Shown here: positions 25,045 to 34,067 of the stretch, piece after piece
How the letters are laid out: each line of letters begins with the position of its first letter
Numbering within the stretch: the stretch's first letter is position 1
From: an uncultured Eubacterium sp.
GTDB lineage: Bacteria > Bacillota > Clostridia > Oscillospirales > Acutalibacteraceae
Direction of reading: 5' to 3'
Assembly: GCA_910583925.1 (NCBI GenBank)
Contig: CAJTZJ010000002.1
Span: 135,738-199,737, forward strand
Length of the DNA stretch: 64,000 nt
Program-made: the position numbers and the translations under genes
The notes under the pieces: model-generated
The model's input: only the letters and a program-made list of their open reading frames with translations
What the model was told of the DNA's origin: nothing
Databases searched by the model: none

Positions 25045-26862
25045 TTGGCTGTTAACAAAAATAATATCAGAAATTTTTCGATTATTGCGCATATAGATCA
25101 TGGAAAATCAACGCTGGCGGACAGGCTTCTGGAGCTTACCCAGTCGGTTGAAAAGCGTGATATGCAGGCCCAGATTTTAGATGATATGGATTTGGAGCGT
25201 GAGCGCGGAATTACAATAAAGGCACATGCTGTTAAGCTTGATTATACTGCAAAAAACGGCGAAAGCTATGTTTTTAATCTTATAGACACTCCCGGTCATG
25301 TGGATTTTAACTATGAGGTTTCCCGTTCTCTTGCTGCCTGTGAGGGTGCAATTCTTATTGTTGATGCTTCGCAGGGTGTTGAAGCGCAGACGCTTGCAAA
25401 TACTTATCTTGCGCTTGATCACGATTTGGACATTCTTCCTGTTATCAATAAAATTGATTTGCCGGCAGCTGATCCTGAAAGAGTTGCAAATGAGGTTGAG
25501 GATGTTGTCGGAATTCCCTGCCTGGAGGCACCCAGAGTTTCTGCTAAAACAGGCGAAAATGTCGGCGATGTGCTTGAATATATCGTGAATGAAATCCGTC
25601 CGCCTCAAGCGGATGACAATAAGCCGCTTAAAGCTTTGATTTTTGATTCTATCTATGATTCCTACAGGGGCGTTATCGTTTATGTTCGTGTTATGGAGGG
25701 TAAAATCAAAGCGGGTGATACAATGCGAATGATGTCTACCGGAGCTGAATTTACCGTTGTTGAGGTAGGATATATGCGTGCAACCTCTATGGAAAAAACG
25801 GGAGAGCTTACTTCGGGGGAGGTTGGATATATAACTGCCTCCATTAAAACTGTTCACGATGCACTTGTTGGTGATACTGTTACAACTGCCGAAAATCCTG
25901 CCGGGGAGGCCTTGCCTGGCTACAGAAAGGTTAACCCTATGGTCTTCTGCGGAGTTTATCCTGCTGATGGGGCAGATTATGAGGCACTTCGTGATGCACT
26001 TGAAAAGCTGCAGCTTAATGATGCTTCGCTTTCCTATGAACCTGAAACCTCAGGTGCGCTTGGTTTCGGATTCCGCTGCGGTTTTCTTGGGCTTCTTCAT
26101 CTTGAAATTATTCAGGAAAGGCTTGAAAGAGAATATAATTTGGATCTGGTAACAACTGTTCCAAGTGTTGTTTATAAGATATATATGTCTGACGGAACAA
26201 TGATGGAAATTGATAATCCTACAAATTATCCCGATCCTGCAAATATTGATTATTGTGAAGAGCCGTTCTGTGATGCACATATTTATGCGCCAAGCGAATT
26301 TGTGGGTACTGTAATGGATATGTGTCAGGATAGGCGCGGTATTTTCAAAACAATGAATTATATCACGCCGGAAAGAGTGGATATCAATTATGAGCTTCCG
26401 CTTAATGAAATTATTTATGATTTCTTTGATGCGCTTAAATCACGAACAAGGGGCTATGCTTCCTTTGATTATGAAATTGCTGATTACAGACAGAGCAAGC
26501 TTGTTAAGGTTGATGTTATGCTCAACGGCGATATTATAGATGCACTTTCATTTATTATTCATACAGACAAGGCTTATCCGAGAGCAAGAAAAATTGCCGA
26601 AAAGCTAAAGGAGCATATTCCACGCCACTTATTTGAAATTCCGATTCAGGTTGCTATCGGAGGTAAAGTAATTGCCAGAGAAACCGTTAAAGCATTGCGT
26701 AAAGATGTGCTTGCAAAATGCTATGGCGGCGATGTAACAAGAAAGAAAAAACTTCTTGAAAAGCAAAAAGAAGGTAAAAAGCGTATGCGCCAGTTCGGCT
26801 CTGTAGAAGTGCCTCAGGAAGCATTTATGGCTGTGTTAAAACTTTCGTCTGATGACGAATAG
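25045..26862 (+). CDS. lepA: Elongation factor 4 (LepA)
   Basis: This 605-residue translational GTPase back-translocates or remodels stalled ribosomes. The G domain shows AHIDHGKSTLADRL (G1), RERGITIKA (G2), DTPGHVDF (G3), NKIDLP (G4) and the switch elements. The unique LepA C-terminal domain is present (GGDVTRKKKLLEKQKEGKKR). A TTG start at 25045 follows GGAGG. The length matches the family. The last codons (KLSSDDE) are repeated in the intergenic region downstream. Confidence 0.98.
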   Translation: MAVNKNNIRNFSIIAHIDHGKSTLADRLLELTQSVEKRDMQAQILDDMDLERERGITIKAHAVKLDYTAKNGESYVFNLIDTPGHVDFNYEVSRSLAACEGAILIVDASQGVEAQTLANTYLALDHDLDILPVINKIDLPAADPERVANEVEDVVGIPCLEAPRVSAKTGENVGDVLEYIVNEIRPPQADDNKPLKALIFDSIYDSYRGVIVYVRVMEGKIKAGDTMRMMSTGAEFTVVEVGYMRATSMEKTGELTSGEVGYITASIKTVHDALVGDTVTTAENPAGEALPGYRKVNPMVFCGVYPADGADYEALRDALEKLQLNDASLSYEPETSGALGFGFRCGFLGLLHLEIIQERLEREYNLDLVTTVPSVVYKIYMSDGTMMEIDNPTNYPDPANIDYCEEPFCDAHIYAPSEFVGTVMDMCQDRRGIFKTMNYITPERVDINYELPLNEIIYDFFDALKSRTRGYASFDYEIADYRQSKLVKVDVMLNGDIIDALSFIIHTDKAYPRARKIAEKLKEHIPRHLFEIPIQVAIGGKVIARETVKALRKDVLAKCYGGDVTRKKKLLEKQKEGKKRMRQFGSVEVPQEAFMAVLKLSSDDE

Positions 26863-26868
26863 TTTTAA
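26843..26868 (+). repeat. Direct repeat, lepA tail copy 1
   Basis: A 26-bp sequence covering the final lepA codons and stop; 25 of 26 bases recur at 26994-27019. Confidence 0.85.
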
Positions 26869-26873
26869 CACAG

Positions 26874-26936
26874 ACGGCTCTCTAAAAACAGTCGGTTTTT
26901 AGGAAAATGCTCCGGTGGAGCATTTGATAGAGCCGT
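26874..26936 (+). ncRNA. Three-way-junction RNA structure after lepA
   Basis: An outer stem ACGGCTCT/AGAGCCGT (26874-26881, 26929-26936) encloses two perfect hairpins, CTAAAAA/TTTTTAG (26882-26888, 26896-26902) and AAATGCTCC/GGAGCATTT (26905-26913, 26917-26925). No T-run follows, so it is not a plain terminator. It lies between two copies of the lepA tail. Confidence 0.6.
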
Positions 26937-26993
26937 GATTTAGTATGTTGATTCGTTAAGAAGATTACCACCGAAAGAAGTACATTAAAGCTA

Positions 26994-27019
26994 TTTCGTC
27001 TGATGATGAATAGTTTTAA
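26994..27019 (+). repeat. Direct repeat, lepA tail copy 2
   Basis: Read in frame it gives AISSDDE and a stop, like the real end of LepA (KLSSDDE). It is a remnant copy of a lepA 3' end, 151 bp downstream of the real one. Confidence 0.8.
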
Positions 27020-27043
27020 ATAAATAACAATTCAGGAATAAAT

Positions 27044-27775
27044 ATGTATAGTTTTGAAAGATTATCGGATGAAGTTCATATTGCAACAAGCAGGGAGCAT
27101 ACCTTTGGAACAGATGCACTTTTGCTATCCTATTTTGCAAAACCAAAGGCAAGGGATATTGCAATAGATATGGGTACGGGATGCGGAATTATCCCGTTTC
27201 TGTGGCTCAGAAAGGAATATCCCAAAACCGTTCATTGCCTTGATATTCAGGAAAATGCGTATGAGCAGGTTAAATGGAGTATACATTATAACGGATTTGA
27301 AGAAAGACTTATTCCGCATCTTTGCGATTTACGAAATATTAATGAGTATTTTACGGCAGAAAGCTTTACACTTGTAACTATGAATCCTCCATATAAACCG
27401 ATTGGTACAGGCATTGAATCGCTCGGCGAAAGTGCAAAAATCGCCCGCCACGAGGTATGTTGCAATATTGAGGATGCAGTTAAGGCGGCTGCTTATCTGC
27501 TTAAATACGGAGGCAGATTCTGTATGTGCCATCGTCCTGAAAGGCTTGTTGATGCAATAAGCCATATGAGAAATTACTGTTTAGAGCCGAAAAGACTGCG
27601 ATTTGTTGTTGATAAGGATGGGGAGGAGCCGTTTTTGTTCCTTATTGAAGGAAAGAAGAATTCAAAGCCGTTTTTAAGAGTTGAGCCAACGCTTTCAATT
27701 AAAAAGGAAAACGGCAAATTTACCGATGAAATGTTAGAAGTTTACGGCTCTTTTGCCGATGGGTATGATAAATGA
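27044..27775 (+). CDS. trmN6: tRNA1(Val) adenine-37 N6-methyltransferase-like protein
   Basis: This 243-residue protein is a class I SAM methyltransferase of the TrmN6/YfiC group: SAM loop AIDMGTGCGIIPF, acidic CLDIQENAYEQV and the amino-methylation motif NPPY (TMNPPYKP). The gene overlaps rsmI by four bases, a common clostridial order (trmN6-rsmI), so both modify the translation machinery. The start MYSFERLSD follows a weak AGGAAT. Confidence 0.88.
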   Translation: MYSFERLSDEVHIATSREHTFGTDALLLSYFAKPKARDIAIDMGTGCGIIPFLWLRKEYPKTVHCLDIQENAYEQVKWSIHYNGFEERLIPHLCDLRNINEYFTAESFTLVTMNPPYKPIGTGIESLGESAKIARHEVCCNIEDAVKAAAYLLKYGGRFCMCHRPERLVDAISHMRNYCLEPKRLRFVVDKDGEEPFLFLIEGKKNSKPFLRVEPTLSIKKENGKFTDEMLEVYGSFADGYDK

Positions 27776-28590
27776 ATGGAAAATTATTTGTTGTAGGCAC
27801 GCCGATAGGAAATCTTTCCGATTTTTCTCCGCGTGCCGTAAATACGCTTGAAGCGGTTGATTTCATTGCCGCTGAGGATACAAGAGTAACCTTAAAGCTG
27901 CTTAATCACTTCGGAATTAAAAAAGAAATGGTAAGCTATTATGAGCATAATAAACGCGAACGCGGAGAGATTATCTGTCAAAGAATTCAGAATGGTGAGG
28001 ATTGCGCTATCGTGACGGATGCAGGTATGCCTGCTATTTCAGATCCGGGAGAGGATCTTGTTTCACTTTGCCATGAGCTTGGAATTCAGGTTGTTTCCGT
28101 ACCCGGACCTACCGCCTTTGCAACGGCACTTGCCATTTCAGGAATGGAAACAGGCAGATTTACCTTTGAGGGATTTTTAAGCGTTTCAAAAAAGTCACGC
28201 TTTGAACATCTGGAAGAAATAAAGGACGAAAAAAGAACAATCATTTTTTATGAAGCTCCGCATAAGCTTGCGAATACTTTAAAGGATTTGTATGCAACCC
28301 TCGGAAACAGAAAGCTTGCCATAGTTCGTGAAATTACTAAAATCCATGAAGAAGCTATAAATACAACGCTGAAAGAGGCAAATGCACTTTACGGAAACGG
28401 CTCGTTAAAGGGCGAAATGGTATTAATTATTGAAGGCAAAAAAGAAGAAGCTTGTGAAATTACCCTTGAAGATGCTGTTTTGCAGGCAAAGAAGCTTGTT
28501 GAAAAGGGATTTAGTATGAATATGGCTGCTAAAGAAATTGCATCAAAAACGCCGTTCAAAAAAGGCGATATTTATAAGGCTTTATTATGA
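27772..28590 (+). CDS. rsmI: 16S rRNA cytidine-1402 2'-O-methyltransferase
   Basis: This 272-residue tetrapyrrole-methylase-fold enzyme methylates the ribose of C1402 in the 16S rRNA P site. Motifs: LFVVGTPIGNLSD near the N-terminus, AAEDTRVTLKLL, TDAGMPAISDPGE and VPGPTAFATALAISG. It overlaps trmN6 upstream and the radical SAM gene downstream by four bases each, indicating translational coupling. Confidence 0.96.
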   Translation: MNGKLFVVGTPIGNLSDFSPRAVNTLEAVDFIAAEDTRVTLKLLNHFGIKKEMVSYYEHNKRERGEIICQRIQNGEDCAIVTDAGMPAISDPGEDLVSLCHELGIQVVSVPGPTAFATALAISGMETGRFTFEGFLSVSKKSRFEHLEEIKDEKRTIIFYEAPHKLANTLKDLYATLGNRKLAIVREITKIHEEAINTTLKEANALYGNGSLKGEMVLIIEGKKEEACEITLEDAVLQAKKLVEKGFSMNMAAKEIASKTPFKKGDIYKALL

Positions 28591-29456
28591 TTTGCAGTAT
28601 ATGTCCGAGAAAATGCGGTGTTGAAAGAAAAACTGCCAATGGATTTTGCAGAACCTCTGAAAATTTCAAAATTGCAAGAGCGGCGCTCCATTTCTGGGAA
28701 GAGCCTTGTATAAGCGGAAAAAGCGGAAGCGGAACTGTCTTTTTCAGCGGCTGTAATCTAAAATGTGTTTATTGCCAGAATTATGAAATAAGCAGGGATA
28801 ATAAGGGGATAGAGATAAGCTATGACAGGCTTGTTGAAATTTTTGAAAATCTTGTATCTCTGGGTGCAGAAAATATTAATCTTGTTAATCCAACCCATTT
28901 TGCGCCAATGCTTGCCGAAGTACTTGAAGAATGGAAAAGCCCTGTTCCGATTGTTTATAATTCAAGCGGATATGAAAGTGTGGAAATGCTCAGAAGGCTT
29001 GATGGCTTGATTGACATTTATCTTCCTGATTTTAAATATATAAGAAACGATAAAGCAGAACGATACAGCAGAGCAGCCGATTATCCCGAAATTGCGAAAG
29101 CTGCGCTTGAAGAAATGTATCGTCAAACAGGAAAAGCTGTTTTTGACGGAGCTATGATAAAAAAGGGAATGATAATCCGCCATCTTATTCTGCCTCAAAA
29201 TACCAATTCCTCGCTTCGGATCATAGATTATATTTCAAACCATTTTGAAGGTGCGTATTTGAGTCTTATGGCCCAGTATATTCCCTGCACAAATCTCGAA
29301 AACTATCAGGAAATAAACAGAAACATTACGAAGCGTGAGTATAATAAGGTTGTTGACTATGCTTTGTCTAAGGGGCTTGAAAAGCTCTTTGTTCAAGAGC
29401 TGTCCTCGGCAGATGATAAATACATCCCGCTGTTTGATTTCAGCGGTGTTATATGA
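28587..29456 (+). CDS. Radical SAM protein of the PFL-activase-like (PflX/COG1313) group
   Basis: This 289-residue protein has the radical SAM cluster motif SGCNLKCVYCQNYE, and before it a second cysteine set, CSICPRKCGVERKTANGFC, that may hold another cluster. It fits the uncharacterised COG1313 group related to pyruvate formate-lyase activating enzymes. There is no pyruvate formate-lyase gene nearby, so the substrate is unknown. It is coupled to rsmI by a four-base overlap. Confidence 0.85.
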   Translation: MICSICPRKCGVERKTANGFCRTSENFKIARAALHFWEEPCISGKSGSGTVFFSGCNLKCVYCQNYEISRDNKGIEISYDRLVEIFENLVSLGAENINLVNPTHFAPMLAEVLEEWKSPVPIVYNSSGYESVEMLRRLDGLIDIYLPDFKYIRNDKAERYSRAADYPEIAKAALEEMYRQTGKAVFDGAMIKKGMIIRHLILPQNTNSSLRIIDYISNHFEGAYLSLMAQYIPCTNLENYQEINRNITKREYNKVVDYALSKGLEKLFVQELSSADDKYIPLFDFSGVI

Positions 29457-29499
29457 TACAATATATAAAAATGGGTAAAAATTTGAAAGGGTGTTTTAT

Positions 29500-30435
29500 A
29501 TGAAAGTTAAGGAATATAGCTTTAAATCAGCAACAGGTGTCTGCACGATTCATGGGTGTGAATATACCCCGGATAATGATGCGGTAAAGGCGGTTATCGT
29601 GCTTCATCACGGAATGGCAGAGCATCAGGAAAGATATCATGATTTTATTGCATATCTTACCTCAAACGGAATTGCTGTTTTTATGCACGATATGGCAAAC
29701 CACGGAAAATCGAATCAGAATTTTGAAGAAACAGGTTATTTTGGCGAGAAAGACGGCTATAAATTTCTTGTTAAGGATTTAAAAACAACCTTTGACAGGG
29801 CAAAAAATGCATATCCGGATAAAAAGATTATCGCAATGGGTCATTCAATGGGCTCTTTTATAACAAGATGCTTTACTGCGTGGTATTCGGATGCAGGCTT
29901 TTCTGCTGCAATTTATATGGGTACGGGCGGTTCAAATCCTGCAGCAGGCGCAGGTGATATTTTATCTTCAGGTCTTGCAAAGCTTCAGGGTGCAAAGCAT
30001 AAATCGAAGTTTGTTGATAAGCTTACCTTCGGTTCCTACAATAAAAAGTTTGAGGGCAGAACACCGTTTGACTGGCTTACCCGTGATTCGGAAATTGTGG
30101 ATAAGTATATAGCGGATGATTACTGCGGTTTTTTGTTCTCTGTTCAGGGAATGAATGATTTGGTTAAGCTTAATATCAATGCCAACAGCAGCGAATGGTA
30201 TTCTAAAGTGCCGAAGGATATTCCGATTCTTGTTATAAGCGGAGATATGGATCCCGTTGGTAATTTTGGAGAGGGACTTAAAGAAGTTCATTCAAAGCTT
30301 CTTGAAAGCGGTCATTCTAAGGCAGTGCTTAAGCTTTATGAGGGCGGCAGACATGAAATTTTAAATGAAATCAATAAAGCCGAGGTGTATTCGGATATCC
30401 TCAGCTTTGTAGAAAACAATGTTTTAGGAGATTGA
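29500..30435 (+). CDS. Alpha/beta hydrolase (monoacylglycerol lipase-like)
   Basis: This 311-residue serine hydrolase has the HHGMAEHQERY oxyanion region, the nucleophile elbow GHSMGS, an Asp in ISGDMDPVGN and the catalytic His in GGRHEILNE, the layout of monoacylglycerol lipase/lysophospholipase L2. No signal peptide is seen, so it is cytoplasmic. ATG 29500 is chosen because GAAAGGG ends 8-9 bases before it; an in-frame GTG at 29491 overlaps that site. Confidence 0.9.
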   Translation: MKVKEYSFKSATGVCTIHGCEYTPDNDAVKAVIVLHHGMAEHQERYHDFIAYLTSNGIAVFMHDMANHGKSNQNFEETGYFGEKDGYKFLVKDLKTTFDRAKNAYPDKKIIAMGHSMGSFITRCFTAWYSDAGFSAAIYMGTGGSNPAAGAGDILSSGLAKLQGAKHKSKFVDKLTFGSYNKKFEGRTPFDWLTRDSEIVDKYIADDYCGFLFSVQGMNDLVKLNINANSSEWYSKVPKDIPILVISGDMDPVGNFGEGLKEVHSKLLESGHSKAVLKLYEGGRHEILNEINKAEVYSDILSFVENNVLGD

Positions 30436-30440
30436 TACTT

Positions 30441-31214
30441 ATGTTGTTTAAACCGGAATATGATGAAAACGGAAAAAAAGTGCTTTGTGAAATGAATGGC
30501 ATTCATTCGGATATGCTTATGGATATCTATGTAAAAAAGCTCAAAAAAGGCGAAACGCTTGAAATTTTTGAAGAAAAAAATGAATGTGCTGTTCTTCTGC
30601 TTTCAGGAAAGGTTAATTTTAAGGTTTCCGATTGTATTGATGAGGATTGTCAGCGTAAAAATCCTTTTGAAAAAAAGCCTTATGCAGTTCATTTTCCAAA
30701 AGAGGTTCAGGCAGTTGTAACTGCCCTTGAGGACAGTGAGGTGCTTGTTCAGCAGACAGATAATGATAAAACATGGGCTCCTGTTTTCTATAATCCTGAA
30801 AACTGCCTTTATCAGGAATTCGGAAAAGGGCAGTGGAACGGAACAGGACATAGAATTGTTTCAACAATGTTTGATCTTGATAATGCGCCTTATTCCAATA
30901 TGGTTATGGGAGAGGTGTTTAATCAGCCGGGCAGATGGTCATCCTATCCTCCGCATCATCATCCGCAGCCGGAGCTTTATTATTATCAGTTTGATCATTC
31001 TGAGGGCTTTGGTGCAGGATTTGAGGGCGATATCCCTTATAAAACGGAAAACGGCTCCTGCCTTTGCATAAGGGGCGGAAATGCGCATCAGCAGGTTACG
31101 GCTCCCGGTTATGAAATGTATTATGTTTGGCTTATTCGCCATTTAGACGGAGATCCGTGGGATAAAACAAGAATCTATGTTCCTGAATATGAGTGGCTTG
31201 CAAATGCAGAATAA
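30441..31214 (+). CDS. iolB: 5-deoxy-glucuronate isomerase (IolB)
   Basis: This 257-residue bicupin isomerase converts 5-deoxy-glucuronate to 5-dehydro-2-deoxygluconate in myo-inositol breakdown. The metal-binding stretch PPHHHPQPELYYYQF and the late histidine in GNAHQQVTAPGYEMYYVW are typical. ATG 30441 has AGGAG 10 bases upstream; TTG 30432 would touch the site. No other iol genes are in the window, and it overlaps or adjoins an iron alcohol dehydrogenase, so its use here may differ from classical inositol catabolism. Confidence 0.88.
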   Translation: MLFKPEYDENGKKVLCEMNGIHSDMLMDIYVKKLKKGETLEIFEEKNECAVLLLSGKVNFKVSDCIDEDCQRKNPFEKKPYAVHFPKEVQAVVTALEDSEVLVQQTDNDKTWAPVFYNPENCLYQEFGKGQWNGTGHRIVSTMFDLDNAPYSNMVMGEVFNQPGRWSSYPPHHHPQPELYYYQFDHSEGFGAGFEGDIPYKTENGSCLCIRGGNAHQQVTAPGYEMYYVWLIRHLDGDPWDKTRIYVPEYEWLANAE

Positions 31215-31224
31215 GGGATTGATA

Positions 31225-32295
31225 TTGAAAAATCTGAATGCTTTGGAAAAGGCTTCTTGCTTTAAGAAGCCTTTTCTTTGTTGCGGCGGCAGCTTCAAGG
31301 CAACAAAAGCATATCAGTATCTTAATGAGAAATATGATTTAACAGTGTGGGATAAAATCAGACCGAATCCAAGATTCGAGGATATGGTTTCTGCTGCAGA
31401 GCTTTTTAAACAGAATAACTGTGATTTTATAATCGGTGCAGGCGGCGGCTCTCCGCTTGATTCTGCAAAAATGATTAAGCTGCTTGTAACAAATGATGTT
31501 AAAACGGCATTAACAAAGCCTATGCAGGCGAATGATATCGGTTTTCTTGCTGTTCCGACAACCGCGGGAACAGGCTCGGAGGCAACAAGATACTCCATTT
31601 TCTATGTGAATGAAAATGAAAAGCATTCTGTTACCCATGAGGATTTTTTGCCGGATTTTGTTATTTTGGATGAGGAATTTTTAAAGACAGTTCCTCCGTA
31701 TCAGCGCAGGTGCACCTGTATGGATGCATTGTGCCATGCAATAGAAAGCTACTGGAATGTGAAAAGCGATGCTGAAAGCAGAAAGTATGCTGAAAAAGCT
31801 ATTCGCCTTTTTGTTGAAAATAAGAAGGGCTATCTTGCAAATGAAAAAGAGGCAAACAGAGGAATGCTGATGGCATCCTATTATGCAGGCAAAGCAATCA
31901 ATATAACTGCAACTACCTCGGCTCATGCAATGTGCTATAATATAACAATGAATTGCGGCACGGCGCATGGTCATTCTGTTTCGGTTAATCTTGCTGAAAT
32001 ATGGGATTATATGAATTCTCATAATGAAAAGGTTAATGATGAAAGAGGAAGAGCCTTTGTGCTTGATACGCTTGACGAAATCGGTGTTCTTCTTGGAGGT
32101 TGTCATTCCAAAGACGGTGTGGAAATATTCAGAGGGCTTGTTGAAGAATTTGAACTTTATTCGCCAAAGGCAGATAAGGCGGCGGTACTTGCTTTTGCAG
32201 AAAGTGTTAATGCAGACCGATTGCTTAATAATCCAACAACGCTTTCTTCAGAGGATATAACCGAAATTTATAAAAGGGTATTTAAGATAAATTAA
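31225..32295 (+). CDS. Iron-containing alcohol dehydrogenase (phosphonoacetaldehyde reductase-like)
   Basis: This ~356-residue group III alcohol dehydrogenase has the NAD loop GAGGGSPLDSAKMIK and the metal ligands in MDALCHAIESYWN and GTAHGHSVSVNL. The sequence around these motifs resembles enzymes labelled phosphonoacetaldehyde reductase (PhpC group), but no phosphonate genes are nearby, so the aldehyde substrate is open. TTG 31225 is chosen because AAGGG (31213-31217) sits 7 bases upstream; longer frames start inside iolB. Its stop overlaps the transporter start. Confidence 0.82.
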   Translation: MKNLNALEKASCFKKPFLCCGGSFKATKAYQYLNEKYDLTVWDKIRPNPRFEDMVSAAELFKQNNCDFIIGAGGGSPLDSAKMIKLLVTNDVKTALTKPMQANDIGFLAVPTTAGTGSEATRYSIFYVNENEKHSVTHEDFLPDFVILDEEFLKTVPPYQRRCTCMDALCHAIESYWNVKSDAESRKYAEKAIRLFVENKKGYLANEKEANRGMLMASYYAGKAINITATTSAHAMCYNITMNCGTAHGHSVSVNLAEIWDYMNSHNEKVNDERGRAFVLDTLDEIGVLLGGCHSKDGVEIFRGLVEEFELYSPKADKAAVLAFAESVNADRLLNNPTTLSSEDITEIYKRVFKIN

Positions 32296-33245
32296 TGGAA
32301 AACAAATCAAAGCTTTCAAAATTATATATTTGTATTCCGCTTGCACTTTTTTGCTGCTTTTTGTGGGGTTCTGCCTTTCCGTCTATAAAGGTTGGCTACA
32401 CACTTTTTAATATCGGAGCAGAGGACAGCTACTCGCAGCTTCTTTTTGCAGGCATAAGGTTTTTCCTTGCCGGAGTTATGGTTATTGCTGTAGGCTCACT
32501 TATGCAGAAACAGGTGCTGTACCCAAAAAACAGGTTGGAATTCGGCAGAGTGGCGTTGCTTTCTCTTTTTCAGACGATTCTGCAATATACCCTGTTTTAT
32601 ATCGGTCTTGCGCATACAAGCGGGGTAAAATCAAGCATTCTGATTGCTGTTAATGTTTTCTTTTCTATTCTTGTGTCAACGCTTGTTTTCAGAATAGAAA
32701 GGCTTACTGTTCAAAAGGCAATCGGTGCCATTGTCGGCTTTGTGGGAATTGTTGTTATAAATTTTTCGGCAGATGGCTTTGGCAGCGGCTTTGCTTTTAA
32801 CGGAGAGGGCTTTATGCTTCTTTCCGCGCTTGCTTATTCTGTTTCGAGTGTTTTGATTAAAAAGTATTCCGAAAGCTCAAATACCGTTATGCTTTCCGGT
32901 TGGCAGTTTCTTTTCGGTGGTGCGGTTATGATACTGATTGGCTTTGCGGCAGGCGGAAGAATAACGCAGTTTGGCGGAATAAAGGGGATTTTAATGATTA
33001 TCTATCTTGCCTTTATTTCTGCGGCTGCTTATACAATATGGGGGATTCTTTTGAAGCATAATCCGGTTTCAAAGCTTTCCGTAATCGGACTTATGAATCC
33101 TGTTTTCGGCGTTCTTCTCTCTGCGATTTTCCTTGGCGAAGCGGCAGAGGCTTTCAGCCGGAAGAATCTTTTTGCGCTGTTTCTGGTATGTGTCGGAATA
33201 TTTGTTGTCAATATCAAATTTTCCTTACAAAAAATAAAAAGTTGA
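32295..33245 (+). CDS. DMT/EamA-family transporter
   Basis: This 316-residue membrane protein has two EamA repeats with ten hydrophobic segments (for example CCFLWGSAFPSIK at the start and SVIGLMNPVFGVLLS in the second repeat). It would export a metabolite. It overlaps the dehydrogenase stop by one base and is the last gene of the iolB unit; the attenuator promoter starts inside its final codons. Confidence 0.9.
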   Translation: MENKSKLSKLYICIPLALFCCFLWGSAFPSIKVGYTLFNIGAEDSYSQLLFAGIRFFLAGVMVIAVGSLMQKQVLYPKNRLEFGRVALLSLFQTILQYTLFYIGLAHTSGVKSSILIAVNVFFSILVSTLVFRIERLTVQKAIGAIVGFVGIVVINFSADGFGSGFAFNGEGFMLLSALAYSVSSVLIKKYSESSNTVMLSGWQFLFGGAVMILIGFAAGGRITQFGGIKGILMIIYLAFISAAAYTIWGILLKHNPVSKLSVIGLMNPVFGVLLSAIFLGEAAEAFSRKNLFALFLVCVGIFVVNIKFSLQKIKS

Positions 33246-33270
33246 CAAATCTTATGCCTTTTGATATGAT
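33242..33270 (+). promoter_or_regulatory. Consensus sigma-A promoter of the attenuator transcript
   Basis: TTGACA (33242-33247), a 17-bp spacer and TATGAT (33265-33270). It drives the leader peptide and the cluster beyond it. Confidence 0.85.
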
Positions 33271-33298
33271 GTTCATATAAACCGAAGGGAAAAATAAT

Positions 33299-33391
33299 AT
33301 GTATCATTTAAATTTTAAACTTGATTATAGAACTATGGATTCTATGCCTCGTCAGCATAGAACCGGTTTCCTATACTCATTTTCGGAATAG
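33299..33391 (+). CDS. Candidate leader peptide (30 residues)
   Basis: ATG 33299 follows GAAGGGAAAA and opens a 30-codon frame beginning MYHLNFKLDYRTMD and ending YSFSE. Its 3' part covers the segment CTATACTCAT (33371-33380), of which TATACTCAT is complementary to ATGAGTATA (33433-33441) in the terminator downstream. A second local hairpin, CTATGC/GCATAG (33342-33347, 33355-33360), lies within it. This is the layout of a translation-controlled attenuator. The peptide has no function of its own that I can recognise. Confidence 0.6.
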   Translation: MYHLNFKLDYRTMDSMPRQHRTGFLYSFSE

Positions 33392-33422
33392 TGCATATTA
33401 CGATATTTGTTTATTGCATAGT

Positions 33423-33460
33423 AAACCCGCTGATGAGTATATCATCAGCGGGTTTTTATA
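33423..33460 (+). terminator. Attenuator terminator
   Basis: Perfect 14-bp arms AAACCCGCTGATGA (33423-33436) and TCATCAGCGGGTTT (33442-33455), then TTATA. Part of its 5' arm and loop can pair instead with 33372-33380. Confidence 0.88.
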
Positions 33461-33499
33461 TGTGTTAATAGGAAAATGGAAAATAAAAGGAGGAAAATT

Positions 33500-34051
33500 A
33501 TGAAATTGGTTTTTATTTTAGGCGATGCGGCTGTCGGAAAAATGACGGTTGGGCAGGAACTCATGAAAATAACGGATTTAAGGCTGTTTCATAATCATAT
33601 CACCATTGAGCCTGTTTTAGAGGTTTTCGGAGAATGGAATTTCAATGTGATTTCCGAATGCAGAGATGTTATGTTCAGGGAATTTTCCAAAACCGATAAA
33701 TATGGAATGATAGCCACTCTGATGTTTGCGTTTGATGAACAGGAGGATTGGGATTATCTGGAACATATAAAAGAAATTTTCAAGCCGTATGATACGGAGT
33801 TTTATTATGTTGAGCTTTTTGCACCGCAGGAAATACGATTGCAGCGTAATGTAACCGAAAATCGTTTGAAGCATAAAGCATCAAAGCGTGATATAGAACT
33901 ATCGAATAAACGGCTTTTGAATGATGATGCAAGTCATAGGTTTGTCAGTTATGACGGTGAGGTTGAATTTGATAATTATATAAAAATAGATAATTCGGAT
34001 TTGCCTCCCGAAACGGTTGCAAAGATAATAAAAGAAACCTTTAATTTATAG
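33500..34051 (+). CDS. P-loop nucleoside/shikimate kinase-like protein
   Basis: This 183-residue protein has an N-terminal Walker A loop FILGDAAVGKMTVG and resembles small ATP-dependent kinases of the AAA_18/shikimate kinase type; RNVTENR and a later KASKRDIE could be the lid region. AAAGGAGG precedes ATG 33500. It is the first gene after the attenuator. The substrate is unknown; members of such families include antibiotic phosphotransferases, but nothing here proves that. Confidence 0.75.
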   Translation: MKLVFILGDAAVGKMTVGQELMKITDLRLFHNHITIEPVLEVFGEWNFNVISECRDVMFREFSKTDKYGMIATLMFAFDEQEDWDYLEHIKEIFKPYDTEFYYVELFAPQEIRLQRNVTENRLKHKASKRDIELSNKRLLNDDASHRFVSYDGEVEFDNYIKIDNSDLPPETVAKIIKETFNL

Positions 34052-34067
34052 ATTGTGGGGTGCAGAA

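Noticed and set aside
25177..25857. Long minus-strand ORF (226 codons) inside lepA
   Set aside because: It lies antisense to a certain, highly conserved gene and has no family motif or ribosome site; a shadow frame.
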